A stretch of 6,613 nucleotides of DNA from PALSA-1336 sp038203095 (GTDB taxonomy: Bacteria; Patescibacteriota; Doudnabacteria; UBA920): assembly GCA_038203095.1 (NCBI GenBank), contig JBBREH010000052.1:1-6613 (forward strand). The letters are read 5' to 3'. Below are positions 1 to 3,218 of this stretch, one piece after another (position 1 is the stretch's first letter; the number at the start of each line of letters is the position of its first letter). The translations under genes were made by a program, and so were the position numbers. Below the pieces are notes generated by a model. That model saw nothing but the letters and a program-made list of their open reading frames with translations. It made no database searches and was not told where the DNA came from.

Positions 1-130
1 TACCTCAGCCTAAACTAACCTACTCACTTTACAACGCTCGGTGAACATTATTTATTGTAGAGCCGTGTGCGGGAAATCCGCCAGCACGGTTCATTTAGGG
101 GTTTCAGCCGAAAGGCTAGAAATCTACTAT
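1..130 (+). mobile_element. 3' end of a group II intron (domains V and VI)
   Basis: Bases 60-92 fold as a group II intron domain V: the outer stem GAGCCGTG/CACGGTTC pairs over 8 bp, includes the catalytic AGC triad at 61-63, and is followed by an inner GCGG/CCGC stem with a GAAA-type loop and a two-base bulge (CA, 82-83). Bases about 97-126 then fold as domain VI: GGTTTC/GAAATC and AGCC/GGCT stems, a GAAA tetraloop at 110-113, and an unpaired A at 118 on the 3' strand, the expected branch-point position. The 3' splice site should be an A-pyrimidine at about 127 or 130. Domain V is 33 bases, one shorter than the usual 34. The rest of the intron and any reverse transcriptase lie outside the window. 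The frame from base 3 stops at 44 and could be the tail of the intron-encoded protein, but 13 residues are too few to judge. The far-left boundary is unknown. Confidence 0.72.
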
Positions 131-181
131 GTCATTTTTAATTTTAAATTTATCAAGGCCATTTTTTATCAGTTATCAATA

Positions 182-207
182 ACCTCTTTTGTTTAGGGGC
201 TTTTTTT
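182..207 (+). terminator. possible weak intrinsic terminator before mntA
   Basis: A short CCTC/GGGG stem (183-186 with 196-199, one T-G pair) is followed by a C and seven Ts. The stem is only 4 bp, so this is a weak call. It would separate intron transcription from mntA. Bases 131-181 are AT-rich and show nothing else. Confidence 0.25.
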
Positions 208-221
208 ATTTGGGGGAGTTT

Positions 222-229
222 GGTATAAT
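222..229 (+). promoter_or_regulatory. extended -10 promoter of mntA (leaderless start)
   Basis: The bases read TGGTATAAT (221-229), a consensus -10 box with the TGn extension. The hexamer ends 6 bases before the A of the mntA ATG, so the predicted transcription start is the start codon itself. No clear -35 box is seen; upstream is a T run. No Shine-Dalgarno can exist on such a transcript. Confidence 0.6.
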
Positions 230-235
230 GCCGGT

Positions 236-649
236 ATGGAAATTAAAGAAATTATTAAAAAAATTCAAGCCGTTGTCAAAAAAAATCCCCAAGTGGAGCT
301 GGCTTATTTGTTTGGCTCTTACGCTTTGGGGCAGGAAAATAAAGACAGCGATGTAGATGTAGCCGTACAACTTTCCAAAAGCCTTAATCAAAGCCAAAGG
401 TTTGACTTGCGTTTAAAATTGGGAGGCCTTTTGTCGCGGGAATTAAAAAAGGAAGTTGATGTTGTGGTATTAAACGATACAAAATCACTCCATTTTAAAT
501 ATATTATTGTCAGCGAGGGAAAACCGGTTTATCAAAAAAACGATGTAACCGGCTATATGTTTGAAAATTTTGTATTTGCCGAATATTTTGACTTCCGTCC
601 GTTTTTAGACGAATATAATAAAGCCTATGTCCAAAGAAGCCTACAATAA
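236..649 (+). CDS. mntA: MntA-type nucleotidyltransferase antitoxin
   Basis: This is a minimal nucleotidyltransferase of 137 residues. The sequence shows the polymerase-beta-like signature G27-S28 followed by D39 and D41 (DSDVDV), and a third acidic residue at D75 in the strand EVDVVVL. In the characterised HEPN/MNT (type VII) systems, the MNT protein uses ATP to add AMP units to a tyrosine of the HepT toxin, which silences it. All catalytic residues are present, so the protein is probably active. The C-terminal 30 residues are rich in aromatic and acidic residues and lie where the reading frame overlaps hepT by 23 bases, which points to translational coupling. The ATG at 236 is the only good start: it sits just after a TATAAT box, and no in-frame ATG lies upstream. 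The family call is firm; activity is inferred. Confidence 0.9.
   Translation: MEIKEIIKKIQAVVKKNPQVELAYLFGSYALGQENKDSDVDVAVQLSKSLNQSQRFDLRLKLGGLLSRELKKEVDVVVLNDTKSLHFKYIIVSEGKPVYQKNDVTGYMFENFVFAEYFDFRPFLDEYNKAYVQRSLQ
614..619 (+). promoter_or_regulatory. possible internal -10 box before hepT
   Basis: A perfect TATAAT inside the end of mntA ends 7 bases before the hepT ATG (627), which predicts a start one base before the codon. A TTGACT lies at 588-593 but with a 20-base spacer, which is long. The hexamer also encodes Tyr-Asn in mntA, so chance is possible. Confidence 0.3.
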
Positions 650-1055
650 AATTTTGTCCAAACTCCAGCGGCTGGACGAGTACTTGGGTTATTTAAAGAC
701 TTTGCAAAAGGTCGGCAAAGACCAATTTTTAGCTGACTTTCGTATTTATGGACTCGTGGAAAGATATATGCAATTAAGCATAGAAATTTTATTGGATGTT
801 GGAAAACTCCTGGTGGTAGCAAGAAACTTCCGCCGCCCCGATGACAATTCAGATATTTTGCATGTCTTGGGTGAAAATAAAATTATTTCCAAAAAGCTAG
901 AAGCCGACTTGTTTGGCATTGCGAATTTCCGTAACATTCTTGTCCATGACTATGAAAAAATAGACCGTTTTATTGTTTACGCCAAACTCAAAAATAATTT
1001 AGCCGATTTTGCGGAATTTAAAAAGCAGATATTAAAGTATATGAACAAGAAATAA
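627..1055 (+). CDS. hepT: HepT-like HEPN ribonuclease toxin (DUF86)
   Basis: This is a 142-residue, mostly helical protein of the DUF86/HepT family. The catalytic HEPN motif Rx4HxY is intact at R102, H107 and Y109 (RNILVHDY). In this family the Arg and His cut RNA, and the nearby Tyr is the residue that the MntA partner modifies with AMP. An internal VERYMQLSIE stretch (44-53) matches the second conserved helix of the family. The gene overlaps mntA by 23 bases and has no clear Shine-Dalgarno; it may be translated by coupling or from a leaderless transcript. A tRNA-Pro gene begins 5 bases after its stop, so both are likely on one transcript. Studied homologues act on tRNA or mRNA; the target here is unknown. 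Confidence 0.9.
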   Translation: MSKEAYNKILSKLQRLDEYLGYLKTLQKVGKDQFLADFRIYGLVERYMQLSIEILLDVGKLLVVARNFRRPDDNSDILHVLGENKIISKKLEADLFGIANFRNILVHDYEKIDRFIVYAKLKNNLADFAEFKKQILKYMNKK

Positions 1056-1060
1056 TTTAT

Positions 1061-1134
1061 CGGGCTGTAGTATATCGGTCGTACGCATGCATGGGGTGCA
1101 TGTAGGCCGGGTTCAATTCCCGGCAGCCCGACCA
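1061..1134 (+). tRNA. tRNA-Pro (anticodon GGG)
   Basis: A full cloverleaf can be drawn. Acceptor CGGGCTG/CAGCCCG (7 bp, with the C1-G72 pair typical of bacterial tRNA-Pro), D arm 1070-1084 with GG in the loop, anticodon stem CATGC/GCATG (1086-1090 and 1098-1102), and 7-base loop ATGGGGT with anticodon GGG at 1093-1095 and G37. The variable loop has four bases. The T arm CCGGG/CCCGG carries loop TTCAATT. Discriminator A1131 and an encoded CCA (1132-1134) follow. It reads CCC and possibly CCU. It lies 5 bases after hepT and ahead of maf with no clear promoter of its own, so it is probably cut out of the mntA-hepT transcript. Confidence 0.95.
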
Positions 1135-1160
1135 GTAATTAATTTTTTTTAAAGATTATT

Positions 1161-1742
1161 ATCAAATCATCCAGGCAAATTATATTAGCTTCTATTTCGC
1201 CCAGAAGAAGGCAGATAATGAAGTTGCTTAAAATTCCATTTAAAGCGATAGGTTCAGGGTATGAGGAAAAAGTTTATAAGCATTTATCGCACAGCGAGCT
1301 GGTAGAGTTTTTAGCCGTGGGCAAAGCCAAGTCCGCGGCTTTAAAATTTCCTAACGCGATAATTATTTCGGCTGACACCATGATATCGTTTGGGAGCAAA
1401 ATTATTGGCAAGCCCCGAGACAAAAAAGACGCAGAAAAAATGCTAAGAAGTTTTGGCACTAAAGCACAGATTATCTTAACCGGAGTTTGTGTTATGGATG
1501 TAAAAACCGGTAAGTTGTTTTCTTTTGTTTCCAAAAGTAAAATTTATTTTAAAAAATTATCTAACCAAGAAATAATCGACTATATTCAAACTGGTGAACC
1601 ATTCGATAAAGCGGGAGGTTATGGGCCATTGGGCCCGGGATTGAATTTAATTTCTAAAATAAGTGGTGATTCAACCACGGTATATGGTTTGCCGCTCGCG
1701 TTGGTGATTAACGCGTTACAAAAGTTGGGAGTTAAATTTTAA
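1161..1742 (+). CDS. maf: Maf-family nucleotide pyrophosphatase, non-standard start
   Basis: Maf/YhdE proteins hydrolyse (d)NTPs, including modified ones, to monophosphates. The visible motifs are ADTM with the catalytic Asp, GKPRD, and GEPFDKAGGYGPLGPG followed by the C-terminal VYGLPL segment. The GEPxDKAG pattern is closer to the YhdE (dTTP/UTP) branch. The first ATG in this frame is at 1218, but the essential N-terminal motif (ILASxSPRR) is encoded upstream at 1182-1208 as ILASISPRR. The frame stays open back to a stop at 1140-1142 yet holds no ATG, GTG or TTG before 1218; only ATT (1155, 1158) or ATC (1161) could start it. I give 1161 because it yields about 193 residues, the usual family length. 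Either a rare start codon is used or the start was lost by mutation. An ATG-1218 product would lack the motif. Confidence 0.8.
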   Translation: MKSSRQIILASISPRRRQIMKLLKIPFKAIGSGYEEKVYKHLSHSELVEFLAVGKAKSAALKFPNAIIISADTMISFGSKIIGKPRDKKDAEKMLRSFGTKAQIILTGVCVMDVKTGKLFSFVSKSKIYFKKLSNQEIIDYIQTGEPFDKAGGYGPLGPGLNLISKISGDSTTVYGLPLALVINALQKLGVKF

Positions 1743-1749
1743 AATTTAT

Positions 1750-1755
1750 TATAAT
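1750..1755 (+). promoter_or_regulatory. possible -10 box between maf and the permease remnant
   Basis: TATAAT lies in a 30-base AT-only stretch right after the maf stop. It ends 11 bases before the TTG at 1767. In such AT-rich DNA a chance match is likely, and no -35 box is seen. Confidence 0.2.
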
Positions 1756-1766
1756 ATAAATTATAT

Positions 1767-2090
1767 TTGGAAGAGGGGACACCTCTTCCGGTTGAAACAA
1801 AAATAGCTTATTTGCCTCATTATTGGAGCATGGTATTTTTAATTACACCGTTTTCGGCTATTTATTACCCTTTATCTGCCATGCCGAACTGGGCACAAAA
1901 AGTGGCATCTGTTGTGCCTTCGTCATATCTTTTTGAGGGCGCTCGCCAAGTAATTTTAACCGGCGTGGTTGACGGCCATAAATTAGCCTTGGCCTTTGGC
2001 TTAAATTTGCTGTATTTGCTTTTAGGCCTGGTATTTTTTCATAAAAGCTTTAAAAAGGTACTGGAAAAAGGTTTGGTAAAGTTGTATTAA
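1767..2090 (+). pseudogene. 3' remnant of an ABC-2 type transporter permease
   Basis: The frame encodes 107 residues from a TTG codon. From about residue 20 it matches the C-terminal third of ABC-2 family export permeases: a membrane segment running into PFSAIYYPLSAMPNWAQ (28-44), the amphipathic VPSSYLFEGARQ segment (50-61) that follows in this family, and a last membrane helix at about 73-92 with a basic tail. Full-length family members have about 250 residues and six membrane segments, so the first four are missing. No ATP-binding partner gene is present. The first dozen residues come from a palindrome (1769-1789) and look unrelated to the family. I infer a deletion or insertion that removed the 5' part, leaving a gene fragment; translation from the TTG is possible but unproven. 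Confidence 0.7.
1769..1789. repeat. 8-bp palindrome at the break of the permease remnant
   Basis: GGAAGAGG and CCTCTTCC pair perfectly around the loop GGACA. It sits exactly where homology to the permease begins to fail, so it may mark the breakpoint or be the remains of a palindromic element. Confidence 0.6.
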
Positions 2091-2106
2091 TTTTGTAACT
2101 ATTTAC

Positions 2107-2133
2107 AACTCTGAGTAAAAGCGGAGTTTTGTT
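2107..2133 (+). terminator. intrinsic terminator after the permease remnant
   Basis: AACTCTG (2107-2113) pairs with CGGAGTT (2122-2128) over 7 bp including one T-G, around an 8-base loop. It is followed by TTGTT. It is of moderate strength and would end transcription from the mntA-maf region. Confidence 0.5.
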
Positions 2134-2145
2134 AATGTTCCCAGA

Positions 2146-2169
2146 TGTAGCGCAGGCCATTGGCCTGCC
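2146..2169 (+). repeat. REP-like element (GTAG plus palindrome)
   Basis: The bases read TGTAGCGCA followed by the palindrome GCAGGCC/GGCCTGC (2152-2158 and 2162-2168) with loop ATT. A GTAG tetranucleotide next to a short hairpin is the classic layout of REP elements moved by REP-associated tyrosine transposases. Related copies with TGTAGCG or TGTAGTT lie at 2530-2553, 2567-2591, 3944-3961 and 4090-4111. Confidence 0.6.
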
Positions 2170-2226
2170 AAATACTCGCAAATCTGATAATCCGCTCAGT
2201 CTTGCGAACTGTTATTTAATTTTTAT

Positions 2227-2254
2227 TTGACAAAAATTCCGTAGTCGTTATAAT
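2227..2254 (+). promoter_or_regulatory. strong sigma-70-type promoter of the small RNA
   Basis: TTGACA (2227-2232) and TATAAT (2249-2254) are both perfect consensus boxes, with a 16-base spacer. The predicted start is at about 2261. A second overlapping TATAAT (2254-2259) would give a 21-base spacer and is less likely. This is the best promoter in the window, and no reading frame follows it. Confidence 0.8.
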
Positions 2255-2260
2255 ATAATT

Positions 2261-2343
2261 ACTTATCAGGTACTGGCCATTCTTGCTTTTTGCAAGAAAG
2301 AATCGTTTGGCAAAACAACTTCTCGCAAGGGAAGTTGTTTTAT
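2261..2343 (+). ncRNA. small RNA complementary to the tRNA-like anticodon arm
   Basis: An RNA of about 82 bases is bounded by the consensus promoter ending at 2254 and the strong terminator at 2312-2341. It has no open frame of note. Its bases 3-17 (2263-2277, TTATCAGGTACTGGC) are the exact complement of 2402-2416, the end of the D stem, the 5' half of the anticodon stem and the anticodon loop of the tRNA-like RNA downstream. A middle hairpin TTCTTGC/GCAAGAA (2280-2286 and 2292-2298) with a T-rich loop follows, then the terminator. It could act in trans as an antisense RNA on the tRNA-like RNA. If transcription reads through the terminator, the same bases would fold back in cis and break the cloverleaf. 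I do not recognise a known family, and function is inference. Confidence 0.6.
2312..2341 (+). terminator. strong intrinsic terminator of the small RNA
   Basis: AAAACAACTTC (2312-2322) pairs with GAAGTTGTTTT (2331-2341) over 11 bp. The stem extends by T-G and C-G to close a GCAA tetraloop at 2325-2328. The 3' strand ends in TTTT. The terminator of the next RNA (2475-2499) also has a GCAA loop. Confidence 0.8.
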
Positions 2344-2361
2344 TTATGACAAAATTTTTGA

Positions 2362-2367
2362 TATAAT
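2362..2367 (+). promoter_or_regulatory. -10 box of the tRNA-like RNA
   Basis: TATAAT ends 10 bases before the first acceptor base (2378), which gives a start at about 2374 and a leader of four bases. The -35 region overlaps the 3' strand of the small RNA terminator, and no good -35 box is seen (TTTTAT at 2338-2343 with an 18-base spacer is the nearest). Confidence 0.5.
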
Positions 2368-2377
2368 TGTTTTGGTT

Positions 2378-2472
2378 GGAAGCTGAAGCTAGACGGTTCT
2401 AGCCAGTACCTGATAAATACATGGTCGGGTGAATAACCCGATGCGGTTCGACTCCGCCGGCTTCCTCTGCCA
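2378..2472 (+). tRNA. class II tRNA-like RNA with 8/4 acceptor branch
   Basis: The fold is: acceptor GGAAGCTG (2378-2385) with CGGCTTCC (2458-2465), 8 bp with one T-G; D stem GCTAGA/TCTAGC, 6 bp, with loop CGGT (2388-2403); anticodon arm 2404-2423; variable arm TCGGGT/ACCCGA, 6 bp (2425-2441); T stem GCGG/CCGC, 4 bp, with loop TTCGACT (2443-2457). The long D stem with a 4-base loop and the absence of U8 recall tRNA-Sec, and 8/4 branches are described for a rare group of unusual tRNAs. The anticodon stem is weak: three central pairs GTA/TAC, a C-A mismatch at the loop, and a bulged or mispaired A2421. The 7-base loop CTGATAA would present GAU, not UCA. After C2465 come TCT and then GCCA, so the 3' end is unclear (U73, or G73 with encoded CCA after three extra bases). 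It has its own promoter and terminator. The amino acid, if any, is unknown. Confidence 0.6.
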
Positions 2473-2474
2473 AG

Positions 2475-2499
2475 CCTGCCCCGCAAGGGTCAGGTTTTT
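2475..2499 (+). terminator. intrinsic terminator of the tRNA-like RNA
   Basis: CCTG and CCC (2475-2478, 2480-2482) pair with GGG and CAGG (2487-2489, 2491-2494) with one C-T mismatch and a GCAA loop, followed by TTTTT. It lies 3 bases after the GCCA and marks the tRNA-like RNA as an independent unit. Confidence 0.8.
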
Positions 2500-2500
2500 G

Positions 2501-2630
2501 GTAATTATTCAGCTTTTTTGAAGTTCCCATGTAGTTAGCTGATTTATCAGCTGTAAATAATTCGGGCAGCCGATAAATCGGCTAACTACACTTGGATTAT
2601 TCAAGCCTTTGGAAAATGGTGAATAGTTAC
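2501..2630. repeat. 130-base nested inverted repeat with paired REP-like ends
   Basis: Three arms pair in register: GTAATTATTCA (2501-2511) with TGAATAGTTAC (2620-2630, one mismatch), TTGAA (2518-2522) with TTCAA (2600-2604), and GTAGTTAGC (2531-2539) with GCTAACTAC (2581-2589). Within the centre each half has its own palindrome, AGCTGAT/ATCAGCT and AGCCGAT/ATCGGCT. The centre is therefore two REP-like units facing each other, as in BIMEs, and the whole resembles a MITE-sized element. No reading frame is seen in it. Confidence 0.55.
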
Positions 2631-2661
2631 GGTTTTTGGCTTTTTAGGGCCGGCAAAAATC

Positions 2662-2670
2662 TGCTATAAT
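2662..2670 (+). promoter_or_regulatory. extended -10 promoter of the GNAT gene (leaderless start)
   Basis: TGCTATAAT is a consensus -10 box with TGn. The hexamer ends 5 bases before the ATG at 2676, so transcription should start at or within a base of the codon. A weak TTTTAG lies 17 bases upstream. No Shine-Dalgarno precedes the ATG. Confidence 0.6.
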
Positions 2671-2675
2671 AAAGT

Positions 2676-3218
2676 ATGATTTTAAAAGGTAAGAAAGTAA
2701 ATTTAAGACCCACATTACTGGATGACGCTCCGTATTTTGTAAAATGGTTTAACGATCCTACGGTCAATAAGTTTTTATTTTATCGCAGTATTACCTTAGT
2801 ACAAGAAAGAAAGATTATTAAAGAACGATTAAGTAAACAAACAAAAGACAATATCCATTTTTGTATTGAGACTAAAGACGGGGTTCATATTGGCGCGACA
2901 TCTTTTACAGGCATAGGTAAAAGAAACAGGAATGCCACTTGGGGAATTATTATCGGTGATAAAAAATATTGGAGCCAAGGATATGGCACAGATGCGATGA
3001 CGACCATATTCAACTTTGGGTTTCAAAAATTAAAACTTCATCGAATTGAATTTGATATTTATAATTATAATAAAAGAGCCATAGGTTTGTATAAAAAATT
3101 AGGTTGTAAAGTTGAGGGGGTAAAAAAGGGACACAATTTTTGGGATGGGAAATTCTGGGATACTTATAGTATGGCAATTTTAGATAAAGAGTGGAAAAGG
3201 AGAAATAAAAAATCATGA
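2676..3218 (+). CDS. GNAT-family N-acetyltransferase (RimJ/RimL-like)
   Basis: This is a 180-residue protein of the Acetyltransf_3 type, which moves an acetyl group from acetyl-CoA to an amine of a protein N-terminus or small molecule. It opens with the family pattern KKVNLRPTLLDDAPYFVKWFNDPTV (residues 6-30). The acetyl-CoA loop is in YWSQGYGTDAM (about 107-117), which fits the Q/RxxGxG/A motif, and the late motif NYNKRAIGLYKKLGCKVEGVKK (about 129-150) is typical of this group. Length is normal. The gene starts from a leaderless-type promoter and its stop overlaps the purH ATG (ATGA), so the two form an operon. The substrate cannot be read from the sequence, and nothing ties it to purine synthesis beyond position. 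No palindromic insert is seen in it. Confidence 0.88.
   Translation: MILKGKKVNLRPTLLDDAPYFVKWFNDPTVNKFLFYRSITLVQERKIIKERLSKQTKDNIHFCIETKDGVHIGATSFTGIGKRNRNATWGIIIGDKKYWSQGYGTDAMTTIFNFGFQKLKLHRIEFDIYNYNKRAIGLYKKLGCKVEGVKKGHNFWDGKFWDTYSMAILDKEWKRRNKKS

Noticed and set aside
3..44. C-terminal end of the intron reverse transcriptase
   Set aside because: The frame has a stop at the right distance before domain V, but 13 residues cannot be assigned to any protein.
2261..2343. A T-box riboswitch leader
   Set aside because: No T-box sequence is seen, no gene follows, and complementarity spans the whole anticodon loop and stem instead of a single codon.
2378..2472. A plain tRNA-Sec gene (selC)
   Set aside because: The body fits, but the loop gives GAU and no UCA anticodon can be placed in a 7-base loop; the T stem is 4 bp instead of 5.
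2261..2499. A single tmRNA or permuted tmRNA
   Set aside because: No tag reading frame, no tmRNA-like 5' end pairing with the 3' end, and a strong terminator and second promoter split the region into two RNAs.
2501..2630. CRISPR array from repeated palindromes
   Set aside because: Copies face each other, spacing is irregular, and there is no series of equal repeats and spacers.
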